Source of the DNA: CAZEJS01 sp964512645
GTDB taxonomy: Bacteria; Actinomycetota; Geothermincolia; Fen-727; Anoxymicrobiaceae
Length of the DNA: 64,000 nt
Reading direction: 5' to 3'
Assembly: GCA_964512645.1 (NCBI GenBank)
Contig: CAZEJS010000006.1
Location: 36,027 to 100,026, forward strand
In this document: piece after piece, positions 32,783 to 41,944 of the stretch
Position numbering within the stretch: the stretch's first letter is position 1
Layout of the letters: each line of letters begins with the position of its first letter
Notes under the pieces: model-generated
The model's input: only the letters and a program-made list of their open reading frames with translations
What the model was told of the DNA's origin: nothing
Database searches by the model: none
Made by a program: the position numbers and the translations under genes

Positions 32783-32845
32783 CGCGCGAACGAGACTTGA
32801 TGATATCGGTCATTGCGGAAGCGGGGAATAGAGCGTTGCCGGCCC

Positions 32846-33319
32846 TCAGAACAGCACGTCCAGGTCGGAGAGCCTGAAGCGCTTGCCGAGCGTCGTCGAG
32901 TACGCGACGAACCTGTACTCAGGCCGGTCGGCGTCGGGGCTCTCGCCCTCGATCCGCACCCGCTCCCCGTTCCTGAATGCGACATCGCCGCCGATCACGA
33001 TGTCGTGCTGGATTATCCCTACGACGACTTCGCCGGGGATGCCCGCCCGTTGGGAGCCGGCGGGCTCGCTCCCCGCCGGAGCCACATCCTCGTTCGGGGC
33101 GGGCGGGATGTACGAAGGGTCCCCCAGGGCGCCCGCGGGAACGTGCTGTCCCGGCGGCACCGCCACGCCGGGCCCGGCGTACGGGGCGCGCATGTCCTGG
33201 TCGCAGGCGGGACAGACCTCTATCTTCGGGTGCAGGTTGAGTCCGCACCTGGGGCACCTGACCGCTCCCGGTATGTACGGCTCGCGGCCTCTGCCGCCCG
33301 TCGCTTCGAATTCGCTCAT
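32846..33319 (-). CDS. zinc-ribbon protein with C-terminal beta domain, paralog A
   Basis: 157 residues. A rubredoxin-knuckle zinc ribbon VRCPRCGLNLHPKIEVCPAC (~20-39) is followed by a Pro/Gly linker and a C-terminal ~65-residue domain (VVVGIIQHDIVIGGDVAFRN, GERVRIEGESP, YRFVAYSTTLGKRFRLSDLD). The C-terminal domain recurs in the next gene upstream on the same strand and looks SH3-like. ATG 33319 is clear. No transmembrane segment. Function is unknown; a regulatory or binding role is guessed from the ribbon. Confidence 0.7.
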   Translation of the reverse strand: MSEFEATGGRGREPYIPGAVRCPRCGLNLHPKIEVCPACDQDMRAPYAGPGVAVPPGQHVPAGALGDPSYIPPAPNEDVAPAGSEPAGSQRAGIPGEVVVGIIQHDIVIGGDVAFRNGERVRIEGESPDADRPEYRFVAYSTTLGKRFRLSDLDVLF

Positions 33320-33366
33320 TCTCGAGTCCTTCCGTCAGCGGGGTTTCTCTGTGACCCTCCGGCGCA

Positions 33367-34227
33367 TCAGGTGAAGAGGTCCATGTCCGATAGCCGGAAC
33401 TTACGGTTGAGGGCCTGGGAGGTCACCACGTACTTGTATTCGGGCCGCCCAGGGTCGGGGCTCTGGGACTCCACCGCTACACGCTCGCCTCGCCTGAACG
33501 CGAGGGTGCCGTCAATTATTATATCGCGCTGCACGACCCCCACGGCTACCCTCACCGGTTCTCCCGGGGCGGCCGGGATCGCACCCGCTCGGCCGGCCGG
33601 CCCCCCGCCCCCCGGGCCCGGCAACTCACCGGGAGGGGAGAGGGCCGGGAGGTCCCCGGCCGCGGTGGAAAGCTCTTCCGCCGCCGACAAAGGGTTCACC
33701 GCAACCGCGGTAAAGCCCGCCCCGGCAAGATCGGCCGGGTCTGTCCCGTCGCCGGTCACGGGAGCGCGCACCTGGAAGCTGTGAAAGTTCCAGTGGCACT
33801 GAGGGCATTGCTTCGTACCGGGCTGGACGGGGAGTCCGCACTGGGGGCAGTCGTACATCCCCTTGGCCTTCGTAAGGGGAGTGGACGCGGTGAGGCTTCC
33901 GGGCATGACGCCCCTGCGGGGGTCCCAGGGGTCGAGGCTCCCGCCGCGCCTGAAGAACTGGCGGCCGTACGTGGTCATCCCGAACACCGCGAGCCCGGTG
34001 AGTATCACGCTTATCACCACGAAGTACACCACGGAAGCCGCGCTCGTACTGTAGGAACGGTAGCCGGGATACGCGTAAGCCCGCCCCGGGACCATCAGTG
34101 TAAACGCGGCGGCCGAAATGGCAAGCGCGAGGGCGGCCCCGACGGACCGGCTTCGTTGACGGCTCGGTTTCAGGTGGTCACCTCCCGGTCGATGCCGGCG
34201 TCTGCCGGCAACCTGATGATAATGCAT
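33367..34227 (-). CDS. membrane zinc-ribbon protein with the same C-terminal domain, paralog B
   Basis: Up to 286 residues. A signal peptide-like stretch (SVGAALALAISAAAFTLMVP, then GRAYA) and a transmembrane helix (VVYFVVISVILTGLAVFGM) precede the zinc ribbon YDCPQCGLPVQPGTKQCPQC, a Pro/Gly linker and the C-terminal domain shared with paralog A (VAVGVVQRDIIIDGTLAFRR, GERVAVESQSP, KFRLSDMDLF). The start is uncertain: ATG 34227 has no ribosome site, while a CTG codon at 34173, seven bases after a strong GGGAGG, would begin right before the signal peptide. The two genes are 47 bases apart and probably one operon. Confidence 0.7.
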   Translation of the reverse strand: MHYHQVAGRRRHRPGGDHLKPSRQRSRSVGAALALAISAAAFTLMVPGRAYAYPGYRSYSTSAASVVYFVVISVILTGLAVFGMTTYGRQFFRRGGSLDPWDPRRGVMPGSLTASTPLTKAKGMYDCPQCGLPVQPGTKQCPQCHWNFHSFQVRAPVTGDGTDPADLAGAGFTAVAVNPLSAAEELSTAAGDLPALSPPGELPGPGGGGPAGRAGAIPAAPGEPVRVAVGVVQRDIIIDGTLAFRRGERVAVESQSPDPGRPEYKYVVTSQALNRKFRLSDMDLFT

Positions 34228-34442
34228 CCGGGGGCTGTTTTCACACGTCAAAACGCGGGACTGCCGCGGCCCGGGGATATTGTAGAATCGGTGTGAAAAC
34301 GCCGCGACGGAACGGGAACGGGGATCGCTTCGAGCGCCGGCGGCGCGACGCCGGGCCGCCCGCCGCCCGACGGAGACGGGGCCCGGCCCGGCGCCCCTCG
34401 TGGTACTGTTATGCGGTTGACGGGGACGGCGCGCACGCAGGT

Positions 34443-35630
34443 ATGAACAGGAGCCCGACGGCGAGCATGTCGGCGACGCTTTCGAGATTGAAGATAAGAG
34501 CCATCGGCTTTCCCGGACCGGATTCCGGGCGGGACATCGGGATAGACGCCCTCAAGGGGTTCGCAATCCTGCTGGTGATATTCGGGCACTCGCTGGAGAT
34601 AGCGGACGGGGGTCTTTTCGTCCCCAACCCGTCGTTAAGGCACCATGTCGGCACCCTCCTGTACACGTTTCACATGCCGCTCTTCATGTTCCTGGCGGGT
34701 TACGTCATGGCCGGGAAGCCGGTGCGCCCGGGAAAAAGCTTCCTGAGGCTGGTCGTTCCGTTCTTCTCGTGGATGGTCGTGAGGTTCCTCGTCTTCACGC
34801 CGCCGTCCAGGTGGGGCGAGATCGGGCGCTTCACCTGGCGGGGGGTCTGGCTGATGGCCGGGGCCCCGCTGTGGTTCCTCTGGACCCTCTACATGTGTTA
34901 CCTGCTCCTGCTGGCGGCTCAGTTCGCCGGCAGGCGGTGGAAGTACGGGGAGGGGCTCACGCTCCTGGCGCTGTTCGTACTGGTGAACCTCGCTCCCACG
35001 TCGGTGCTGGGCGTCCCGCAGCTCCAGTATTACTTCGCTTTCTTCTCGCTGGGCTACCTCGCGGCGAAGCACAGGGACAGGATCCTCGGGGTCAAACCCG
35101 CGGTGAGGACCGCCGCGCTCGTCCTGGCGCCGGCGGCGTGGCTGGGACTGTTCTTCGCCGTCTACTACCGGCTTGGAAAGGTGATGATGCCGGTCCCGTT
35201 GAGGGAGGTTCTCAGGACGCCGGCTCTCGTCCTGGAGCGCTACGGGCTCGCGCTGCTGGGCATACTGGCCTCTTTCGCCCTGCTGGCGGCGGTACGCGCG
35301 GCGAGAGCAAGGCGGGTCGAGGCGTCGTTCGGCTGGCTGGGGCTGGCGACGATGGACCTATACGTGACTCACGGTATACTGATACACGCGTCGTTCGGCG
35401 CCGGGTGGGTGAAGGTCTTCTCGGCCTTCTTCGCCGGCCTCGCGGGGGGTCTGGCCCTTGCTTATGCCGTGCTGCGCCCGTGGAGGCTCCTGAGCTACCT
35501 GTTCCTCGGGCGAAGCTACAGGGACGGGCCGAGGTACAGGCTGGAGCTGTCCCCGGTCACGGGCGGCGCCGTGCCGGAGGCGGACGCCTCCCGCGATCCC
35601 GGCGGGATCGCGACGGACGATCGATTATAG
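34443..35630 (+). CDS. acyltransferase 3-family membrane protein
   Basis: 395 residues with about ten transmembrane helices. Near the N-terminus RDIGIDALKGFAILLVIFGH contains the conserved Arg and catalytic-type His of acyltransferase 3 (OafA/OatA/fucose-O-acetylase-like) enzymes; TFHMPLFMFLAGYVM is the second family motif and MDLYVTHGILIH a late one. These proteins add acetyl or other acyl groups to exported sugars or peptidoglycan. ATG 34443 is chosen; Met at 34467 is possible. Substrate unknown. The DUF2207 gene begins 15 bases downstream, suggesting shared transcription. Confidence 0.82.
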   Translation: MNRSPTASMSATLSRLKIRAIGFPGPDSGRDIGIDALKGFAILLVIFGHSLEIADGGLFVPNPSLRHHVGTLLYTFHMPLFMFLAGYVMAGKPVRPGKSFLRLVVPFFSWMVVRFLVFTPPSRWGEIGRFTWRGVWLMAGAPLWFLWTLYMCYLLLLAAQFAGRRWKYGEGLTLLALFVLVNLAPTSVLGVPQLQYYFAFFSLGYLAAKHRDRILGVKPAVRTAALVLAPAAWLGLFFAVYYRLGKVMMPVPLREVLRTPALVLERYGLALLGILASFALLAAVRAARARRVEASFGWLGLATMDLYVTHGILIHASFGAGWVKVFSAFFAGLAGGLALAYAVLRPWRLLSYLFLGRSYRDGPRYRLELSPVTGGAVPEADASRDPGGIATDDRL

Positions 35631-35645
35631 ACGGGAGGGTTTATC

Positions 35646-37406
35646 TTGTTCTCCAGGTCCGCGGTTCCAAGGAAGTCACTGGCCCTGCTGATGTGCGGGC
35701 TGTTCGTCGTCGGGCTGTTAGCGCTCCTCGTCTCAGCCGGCACCGCCCGGGCGGCGGGCGCCCGGCTGGCGCAGGAAAAGGCGTGGGATTTCGAGCGGTT
35801 CGACACCGACATAACCGTCCAGAAGGACGGCTCCCTGAAGGTCCGTGAGACCCAGGTGGCCAACTTCACCGGCTCGTTCACGTTCCTGACCAGGGACCTG
35901 TCCACCCGCGGCGTGAAGACTACCAAGGGCCGCAGCTACGGCGCCGTGAGGTACAAGGATATCCGGGTGTTCACCCTGGACGGAAAGCCGTACTCCCGCT
36001 TCAAGGTCGAGAAGCTGAGGGGCGGCAGGAGAGTGCGCATCTCCTTCAGCGCGATGAACGAGCAGAAGGGCTGGGTGATCGAGTACCGGATGACCGGTGC
36101 CGTCATCTACGCGGAGAAGTACGACCGCGTCTACTTCAACACCGTGAGCATCGACCGCACCGTGGGCATAAGGAGCTCGAGGTCGACCGTGACCCTCCCC
36201 CCGGGCACCGACATGAGCAAAGTGAGGGCCACTTCATACCCCGATACGAACTACCCGCCTGAATCCGCGACCTCCGGCGTGGACGGACGGACCCTCTGGT
36301 GGGAAACGAAGGGAATCGCGCCGCGGACCACGCTGACCGTCGATGTCGCGTTCCCAAAGGGCCTTGTCCAGATACCGCTGACATACCGCGCCTGGTTCGG
36401 GGTCATGGTGCTCGTACTGGTCCTGCTGGCCGTCGCCGCGGTCACGGCGGGCATGATCGTGCACTGGGCCAGGAAGGGCAGGGACATCAAGCCGGAGGTT
36501 ACGGTGGTCCGGTACGAGCCCCCGCCGGGCATGAAACCTGCCGAAGTGGGGATGCTGATTGACGAGATGCCGCTCACCGGGGACATCACGGCGACCATCG
36601 TGGACCTCGCGGTGAGGGGAAAGCTCGTCATCACCCAGCAGGAAGGCGGGATGCTGAAGCGGAAGAAGTTCGGCTTCGAGAAGCAGAACGTGGACATGAG
36701 CGACCTGGACCCCTTCGAGGTGGAGGTCATGGACGGGCTGTTCGCCGGCGGTACCGTCGTCACCCAGGACGATCTGAAGAACAAGTTCTACGTGCACGTG
36801 AAGGACATCGACCGCGAGCTCAAGGAGCAGGTGCTGGCCAAGGGTTTCTGGGAGGGGGACCCGGCCAAGATCAAGGGGCGCTACTCGAGGATCGCGGTGG
36901 TATTTCTCCTGCTCATCGCGCCGGTGGTCTTCGCCCGCTCCTGGATCGACCTTGGTTATCTCTGGACGCTGGTTCCGGGCCTGGCCGTTTGCGGGCTCGT
37001 GGTATTCATCGTGGGGCGGTACATGCCCAGGCGTTCCGCCGAGGGCGCGGAGATGTACGACTACGTCCTGGGGTTCAAGGAGTACCTGTCTACCGCCGAG
37101 CGCGAGGAGATGGCGCTCATGACCCCGGAGAACTTCCAGGCGAACCTCCCTTACGCCATGAGGCTCGGTGTTGCCGACCGGTGGGCCGAGAAGTTCGAGG
37201 ACATCTACACCGAGCCCCCGGACTGGTACAGGGGATACTACCCGGGGACGTTCAGCACGGTCTACCTGGCGTCCTCCCTCAGCGACATGAACACCAGCGT
37301 GGGGTCGGCGCTGACGTCTTCCCCCTCGTCGGGCGACGGTGGCGGCGGATTCGGCGGGGGCTCCTCCGGCGGCGGTTTCGGGGGCGGCGGCTCCGGCGCC
37401 GGATAA
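35646..37406 (+). CDS. DUF2207-domain membrane protein
   Basis: 586 residues. TTG start at 35646 with GGGAGG 7 bases upstream. After a signal peptide (LLMCGLFVVGLLALLVSAGT) comes an extracytoplasmic beta-rich domain (FDTDITVQKDGSLKVRETQV; the DITV-x-DGSL-V-E motif defines DUF2207). Then a TM helix (~residues 248-270), a cytosolic winged domain (TGDITATIVDLAVRGKLVIT), two more TM helices (~420-460), and a C-terminal Ser/Gly-rich tail ending GGGFGGGSSGGGF-like. Such tails are common in this family. It often lies next to lemA, as here, where lemA is convergent. Function is unknown. Confidence 0.88.
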   Translation: MFSRSAVPRKSLALLMCGLFVVGLLALLVSAGTARAAGARLAQEKAWDFERFDTDITVQKDGSLKVRETQVANFTGSFTFLTRDLSTRGVKTTKGRSYGAVRYKDIRVFTLDGKPYSRFKVEKLRGGRRVRISFSAMNEQKGWVIEYRMTGAVIYAEKYDRVYFNTVSIDRTVGIRSSRSTVTLPPGTDMSKVRATSYPDTNYPPESATSGVDGRTLWWETKGIAPRTTLTVDVAFPKGLVQIPLTYRAWFGVMVLVLVLLAVAAVTAGMIVHWARKGRDIKPEVTVVRYEPPPGMKPAEVGMLIDEMPLTGDITATIVDLAVRGKLVITQQEGGMLKRKKFGFEKQNVDMSDLDPFEVEVMDGLFAGGTVVTQDDLKNKFYVHVKDIDRELKEQVLAKGFWEGDPAKIKGRYSRIAVVFLLLIAPVVFARSWIDLGYLWTLVPGLAVCGLVVFIVGRYMPRRSAEGAEMYDYVLGFKEYLSTAEREEMALMTPENFQANLPYAMRLGVADRWAEKFEDIYTEPPDWYRGYYPGTFSTVYLASSLSDMNTSVGSALTSSPSSGDGGGGFGGGSSGGGFGGGGSGAG

Positions 37407-37429
37407 AAAGGGGAAAGGCGGGCGATCCG

Positions 37430-37987
37430 TCAGACGGTGGGGACCTCGCGGTCGGCGAGCTTCTCTATCTCGAAGTAGTCGCGGCCGGTGAAGCTGTTGG
37501 GGAAACCCCGTGCGACGATGTTGCCGGGAAACCCCTGCCGGGCGTTGTCGTAGTACATCACCGAGCCGTTGTAGTACTTCCTGGCACCGGCGATGCGGCC
37601 CTCGGTCGTGGCCAGCTCTTTCTGGTACTCGAGGAATTCCTGGTTCGCCTTGAGGTCGGGGTACTTCTCGACCAGGGCCACCAGGTTTGCCGCGGCACCG
37701 GTAAGGTTGTCCTCGGCCGGGCCCCGCCGGGCGACGGCCTGGATGCCCATAGCCTCGGCGCGCGCCCGGGCGACAGACTCGAACGTGCTCTGCTCGTGCT
37801 CGGCGTAACCTTTGACCACCCGCGCCAGCTCGGGGAGGAGGTCGTAGCGCCTCTTGAGCTGGACGTCTATCTGGTGCCACGCGGCGTCGGCCTTGTTGCG
37901 CAGGCGCACCAGGCGGTTGTAGAGAAGCGCGAACAGCACCAGGAGCAGAAAGACCACACCGCCTGCCACCACGACCGCTATCAGCAT
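37430..37987 (-). CDS. lemA: LemA family protein
   Basis: 185 residues. One N-terminal TM helix (VVVAGGVVFLLLVLFALLYN), then the LemA signature RLVRLRNKADAAWHQIDVQL-KRRYDLLPELARVVKGYAEHE and C-terminal YYNGSVMYYDNARQGFPGNIVA. It forms a four-helix bundle outside or along the membrane. It converges on the DUF2207 gene with a 23-base gap. Function is not established; membrane-stress or envelope roles are proposed for the family. Confidence 0.9.
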   Translation of the reverse strand: MLIAVVVAGGVVFLLLVLFALLYNRLVRLRNKADAAWHQIDVQLKRRYDLLPELARVVKGYAEHEQSTFESVARARAEAMGIQAVARRGPAEDNLTGAAANLVALVEKYPDLKANQEFLEYQKELATTEGRIAGARKYYNGSVMYYDNARQGFPGNIVARGFPNSFTGRDYFEIEKLADREVPTV

Positions 37988-38118
37988 GCCTGACGCCCTT
38001 TCTCTTTCCTCCAGACAGTATACCGAGCAGGCTCGGGCTGTCCATCGGTATGGCGCGGACGGGGCGGAACCCGCCGGCCGGCCGGCGGTCGTTACGGGAG
38101 CGGAGCCGGCGGTGCGGC

Positions 38119-39468
38119 TCACCGGAAATCGTAGAGTGATACCTCGAAGCACGCCCCGCCGTCGTTGCGGACGCTGACTTCTCCGCCGTAGACCCTGGCG
38201 ATCCTGTCGACGATCGAGAGCCCTACGCCGGACGAGCCGGCCCCGCAGCCGAAGAACGGCTTGAACAGGTTCTCGATCTCCCCGGGAGGTATTCCGTCCC
38301 CGTTGTCCCGCACCTGGTATTTTCGGCAGTCGTTCCCGGTGTCCAGCCGGGTCAGCCATAACCGGGGAAGGGGATTCGAGTTGTGTTTGACGGCGTTGGA
38401 TATCAGGTTCGAGAAGAGCTGGTACATGTGCGTCGGGTCGGCCACGACGGAGCCCAGATCTCCGCCGACCTCCACCACGGTGCCCCTCTCTTCTATGAGG
38501 GCGGACCTCTCCAGCAACACCTGCGATACTACGCCGGAGATGTCTACGGCCCGCACGTCCCGCGGCGCCTGTCCCGACTCGGCAAGGGCCAGCGTGTCCT
38601 CTATGAGACGGTCCGCCTTCTCCACGTTGTTCACCACCATCCAGAGCAGCTCGTCGATGTCAGATTCCAGTTCGGCGCTGCGCGGCATTTTCATCATGCG
38701 TATGACCAGGCGGGCCGACGCCCCGATTGCGGAAAGGGGACCCTTGAGATCGTGGCTGACCGTGTGGGCGAACATGTCCAGCTCCGCGTTCGCCTTTTCC
38801 AGCTCCAGGCCTATGCGTTCCCGCTTGCCGACCTCTTCGGAGAGCTTCCTGTTGAGGGCCAGGAGCTCCGCCTCCGCGCGCCTGCGGAGGCCGATGAGGC
38901 TCTTCATCTCTTCGGCGAGCATCCTCAGCCCGCAGGCGAAGGCGGCCACGCCGTCCCCGCCGTCCGGGATGTCGATATCGACGTCGAAATCGCCCGAGGC
39001 CATGGAGGCCGCCGCCTCGACGACGGCGTCCAGCCGCCCGGCGGGCCCTCCGGCGCCGAGGCCGGAGGGCGTCCGGCGCGACTCCTTCAACAAGCCGAAG
39101 GCCTCCTCCTTGCTGCCGGACATGACGACCGGCACCTCCAGGGCCCTGGAGGCCTTGAAAAACGAGGCGATGACGTGCTGGAGGTCGTCGTGGAAGACCA
39201 GGGCGACGCGTTCGCTCCAGCGTGGGTTCAGAAGCGCGGCGGCGTATTCACGCGCCGGCCTGTCGATCCAGCGCAGGGAACCGAGGTCGATAAGCACCGG
39301 CGCCGGGGTTATGGGACTCCGGGAGTCCAGGTCCTTAAGGTACTCGAGGTGCTCGCGCATCACCTCTACGCCCAGGGAAGGGCGGCCGATCTCGAGGCAC
39401 AACAGGCCGTTCTCGACCCAGAGGTCCCCCAGGCCGATCTTGAGCACGTGCTTTTCTGAAGCATCCAT
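38119..39468 (-). CDS. orphan soluble sensor histidine kinase with N-terminal STAS/MEDS-like domain
   Basis: 449 residues, no TM segment. Residues ~1-130 (DLWVENGLLCLEIGRPSLGV, PAPVLIDLGSLRWID) look like a STAS-type or related domain. A short HAMP-like and coiled-coil stretch (145-235) leads to HisKA with phospho-His239 in HTVSHDLKGPLSAIG and a HATPase: N-box NLISNAVKHNSN, G1 DNGDGIPPGE, F-box FKPFF, G2 GVGLSIVDRIA. No response regulator is adjacent. ATG 39468 has GGAGGG upstream; GTG 39486 is possible. Three 35-bp tandem repeats lie just upstream and may regulate it. Confidence 0.87.
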   Translation of the reverse strand: MDASEKHVLKIGLGDLWVENGLLCLEIGRPSLGVEVMREHLEYLKDLDSRSPITPAPVLIDLGSLRWIDRPAREYAAALLNPRWSERVALVFHDDLQHVIASFFKASRALEVPVVMSGSKEEAFGLLKESRRTPSGLGAGGPAGRLDAVVEAAASMASGDFDVDIDIPDGGDGVAAFACGLRMLAEEMKSLIGLRRRAEAELLALNRKLSEEVGKRERIGLELEKANAELDMFAHTVSHDLKGPLSAIGASARLVIRMMKMPRSAELESDIDELLWMVVNNVEKADRLIEDTLALAESGQAPRDVRAVDISGVVSQVLLERSALIEERGTVVEVGGDLGSVVADPTHMYQLFSNLISNAVKHNSNPLPRLWLTRLDTGNDCRKYQVRDNGDGIPPGEIENLFKPFFGCGAGSSGVGLSIVDRIARVYGGEVSVRNDGGACFEVSLYDFR

Positions 39469-39522
39469 GCGCGGGAAGCCCTCCACGGATACCGGTTGAA
39501 GACAGATGCCGCGGGAACATCA

Positions 39523-39627
39523 TACGGCACGACCGTGCCATTGAAAATGGAGCACAATACGGCACCGCCGTGTCGTTGGAAATGGAACATCGCAGGTCAC
39601 CGCCGTGTCGTTGGAAATCGCCGCGCC
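39523..39627. repeat. three imperfect 35-bp tandem repeats with internal palindromes
   Basis: Units 39523-39557, 39558-39592 and 39593-39627, plus a partial TTGGAAAT unit near 39629. Shared core: (G/T)CACCGCCGTGTCGTTGGAAA; unit 1 contains CCATT-GAA-AATGG. The bases directly between the histidine kinase start and the transpeptidase stop are otherwise empty. The TTGAAAATGG-like core resembles the multiple terminal repeats of IS21-type elements, but no transposase is nearby; a regulator-binding iteron is the alternative. Confidence 0.6.
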
Positions 39628-39720
39628 TTTGGAAATCGGGAAAGAGCGGAGGTGCCCGGCCGGGCTTTCAGCAGGGGCGCACCGCGGACCCGCCCGGCGC
39701 CGGCGGCCGCAAGCTTCCTG

Positions 39721-40860
39721 TTACTCCGCGCCCCACCAGAACGGGCGCCTGCTGCAGTCGAAGCCCGGTTTTCCGGCCTGCTTGATGATGTAGACCGGCA
39801 TCCCCACGTAGCACTGCTCGAAGAGCGCTTCCACTTCGGGAATGCGCATGCGTATGCAGCCGTGCGATACGGAGTAGCCGATGGAGCCCGAGTTGCCGGT
39901 GCCGTGAATCAGTACCCCGCCGCCGTTTATGTGCATCGCCCGGGTGCCCAGCGGGTTGTTGGGCCCCGGGGCTATGGTCGGCGGCATGTTCTCCGCCCAG
40001 GTGGAGCCGCGGTTGTGCCAGGTAGGGTTCTTCTCCATCCGGACGATCTTCCACTGGCCGATGCAGGTGGGCCACTCCGGCGAACCCGTGGCCACCCCGT
40101 ACTCGGCCAGGAGCCGTTCCCCTTCGTAAAGCCGAAGGGAATGGGTCTCGAGGTTGACGATCAGGACCTTCTGAGGCTGGATGACCGGCTCGGCCGGGGG
40201 AGTCCGCTCGAGCAGCGGCACCTCGATCTCGTGCCTGCCTTCCGAGAGCCCCTTCTCCGCGGCGGCCAGGACCTGGCCCGCGTCGGCCTGCCTGCCGTCT
40301 TTCCCCTGGACCATCACCGCGGTGCCCATGGTGACGTCGAGGTAGGCGTTGCGGGGCTTGCAGTTGACAAGGGGCAGCGCGGAGTCCACGAAGTGCTTGA
40401 CCTTCGCCTTGTCGTAAGTGACGAGGATGGGCATGTCCACGGTCCTGGGGCGCCCGAGGAACCGCCTGACCATGCGCTCGACCACGTTCACGTTCCAGGC
40501 CTTCGTGTACGCGTCCTTCACCATCTTCTCGTAGCGGACTTCCAGGCCGATGTCCGCGGGCAGCGCCGACCACCTGTCGGTGTCGGACACCAGGTAAACG
40601 GGCCCGGCCTGTTCCGGCGCCAGCTTCCTGCGGCAGGCGGCGACGGCCTGCTCCTCGGTCATGTTTCCCACGGCGACCCCGGCGATCCTGCTCCCCGGGG
40701 GAAACCGGCCGAACGCGGACGCGTCGGAGGCAATCAGGAAAGGGCTCAGGAGGAGGATCACCGCGACCAGGAACACCATGCCGAGTATAAGCGTTACGCG
40801 GGTGCTCTTCTGTTCGCCGATCCAGACTGCGGACCGGTAAGTGACGCTGCTGGTCCTCAA
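39721..40860 (-). CDS. L,D-transpeptidase (YkuD) with N-terminal PG-binding domain, copy 1
   Basis: 379 residues; TTG start at 40860 following GGAGGG. One N-terminal TM anchor (LILGMVFLVAVILLLSPFLI), then a domain opening FPPGSRIAGVAVGNMTEEQA (putative peptidoglycan-binding PF12229 type) and a YkuD catalytic domain with HGTGNSGSIGYSVSHGCIRM: His333 and nucleophile Cys335. It should form 3-3 cross-links or attach proteins to peptidoglycan outside the cell. A paralog lies at 56548-57795. Carbapenem sensitivity would be expected of the family. Confidence 0.9.
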   Translation of the reverse strand: MRTSSVTYRSAVWIGEQKSTRVTLILGMVFLVAVILLLSPFLIASDASAFGRFPPGSRIAGVAVGNMTEEQAVAACRRKLAPEQAGPVYLVSDTDRWSALPADIGLEVRYEKMVKDAYTKAWNVNVVERMVRRFLGRPRTVDMPILVTYDKAKVKHFVDSALPLVNCKPRNAYLDVTMGTAVMVQGKDGRQADAGQVLAAAEKGLSEGRHEIEVPLLERTPPAEPVIQPQKVLIVNLETHSLRLYEGERLLAEYGVATGSPEWPTCIGQWKIVRMEKNPTWHNRGSTWAENMPPTIAPGPNNPLGTRAMHINGGGVLIHGTGNSGSIGYSVSHGCIRMRIPEVEALFEQCYVGMPVYIIKQAGKPGFDCSRRPFWWGAE

Positions 40861-41055
40861 CTTCCCTCCGCGGGATGCACGGTTCCACCGGTGCCGCCCC
40901 GTGCCGCAGCCGGGCGGTCCAGGCCCATTATATTGATGGCCGCCGGTACGTAAAGAGAATCGGGCAAAATAACCGAGAATTCAGACGAAAATGTCTCCGT
41001 GAGGGTTCGAGCGGCCGGCCGTCTCGCCGCGTTTCTACTTACGGGCCCGGCTTGC

Positions 41056-41064
41056 TGGTAAAAT
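41056..41064 (+). promoter_or_regulatory. extended -10 element upstream of zinc-ribbon/PsbP-like gene
   Basis: TGGTAAAAT matches an extended -10 (TGnTAnAAT) 34 bases before the ATG at 41098. No good -35 box is visible. Confidence 0.35.
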
Positions 41065-41097
41065 CTTGGCAGTCCGTTCGCGTCCTGGAGGTCGCCG

Positions 41098-41808
41098 ATG
41101 ACCTGTCCCCATTGCGGTGCCGAGAATCCTGAAGGAGCGGCCTGCTGCAACCTCTGCCTGAAACCTCTGGTCGAGCCGGAGGCGCGCGGGGCGCCGGCTC
41201 CGGCCGGGGTTGAGCCCCGCCGGGGCATGAACAAGGCCCTGCTTTGGGCTGTCAGGGTGGCCGCCATCGCGGCCTGCGTCGCCATCGGGTGGTTCGGGAT
41301 GGACTACATCCTCGGCCGGCCCAGGACGTTCACCAGTCCCGGTGGTTCGTACTCGTTCAGCTATCCCGGCAAGTGGAAGAAGGCGGACCCGTCCGAGCTG
41401 GCGCTTTCGGGGATTGGCGGGGCCGATACGACGATGGAGGTCGGACTGGCGGACGCGGACAGCTCCAGCCCGGACTACATCTTCCTGGCGGGCACGGCCG
41501 CCGCTCCCGTGGATTGGCCGGTTGCCAGGAACAGGCTGATAGAGGGTTATTCGCAGGACCTGTCCTCACGCGTTCCCGGAGGGGCAAGCGTCTCACCCAG
41601 GAGTTTCAAGGACGTAACCGCAGGGGGCAGGCCGGGGTTGAGCGTCCGGTTCAGCATGACTTACCGGGGGACCACGTATGACTGTGACCTTACCATGCTC
41701 GGTAACGGCCGGTCGTTGACGGTCCTGATGATGATGGGCAGGAGGCCCAACGCGAAGCCGGACACGTTCGACAGGATCCTTGAATCCATGAAGTTCAACA
41801 CGAAATAG
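41098..41808 (+). CDS. zinc-ribbon, single-TM protein with PsbP-like domain
   Basis: 236 residues. N-terminal MTCPHCGAENPEGAACCNLC is a zinc ribbon; a TM helix follows (LLWAVRVAAIAACVAIGWFG, ~46-66). The exterior part FTSPGGSYSFSYPGKWKKAD starts a PsbP/MOG1-like domain and ends VLMMMGRRPNAKP-TFDRILESMKF, typical for that fold. ATG 41098 has GGAGGTCGCC upstream. Proteins of this build are common in Actinomycetota and Firmicutes; function is unknown. Confidence 0.8.
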   Translation: MTCPHCGAENPEGAACCNLCLKPLVEPEARGAPAPAGVEPRRGMNKALLWAVRVAAIAACVAIGWFGMDYILGRPRTFTSPGGSYSFSYPGKWKKADPSELALSGIGGADTTMEVGLADADSSSPDYIFLAGTAAAPVDWPVARNRLIEGYSQDLSSRVPGGASVSPRSFKDVTAGGRPGLSVRFSMTYRGTTYDCDLTMLGNGRSLTVLMMMGRRPNAKPDTFDRILESMKFNTK

Positions 41809-41944
41809 ATCCGCGGCGCGGGCAACCGAAGCCGGTCGCCGGCGGCGCCCGGCCCCCGCCCCAGGGCGCGCCGCCTGCGTCGGGGTGGCCCCGGGCGGCC
41901 TGTGGTACCATGTTCATCGTGGCGGACATTGGAGAGGTGCGGAT

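Noticed and set aside
37314..37402. Gly/Ser-rich end of the DUF2207 protein as a separate repeat element
   Set aside because: It is in frame with the gene and such Gly-rich tails are normal in the family.
39496..40953. 485-codon plus-strand open frame
   Set aside because: Antisense to the L,D-transpeptidase with intact catalytic motif; the shadow has arginine/proline-rich low-complexity sequence.
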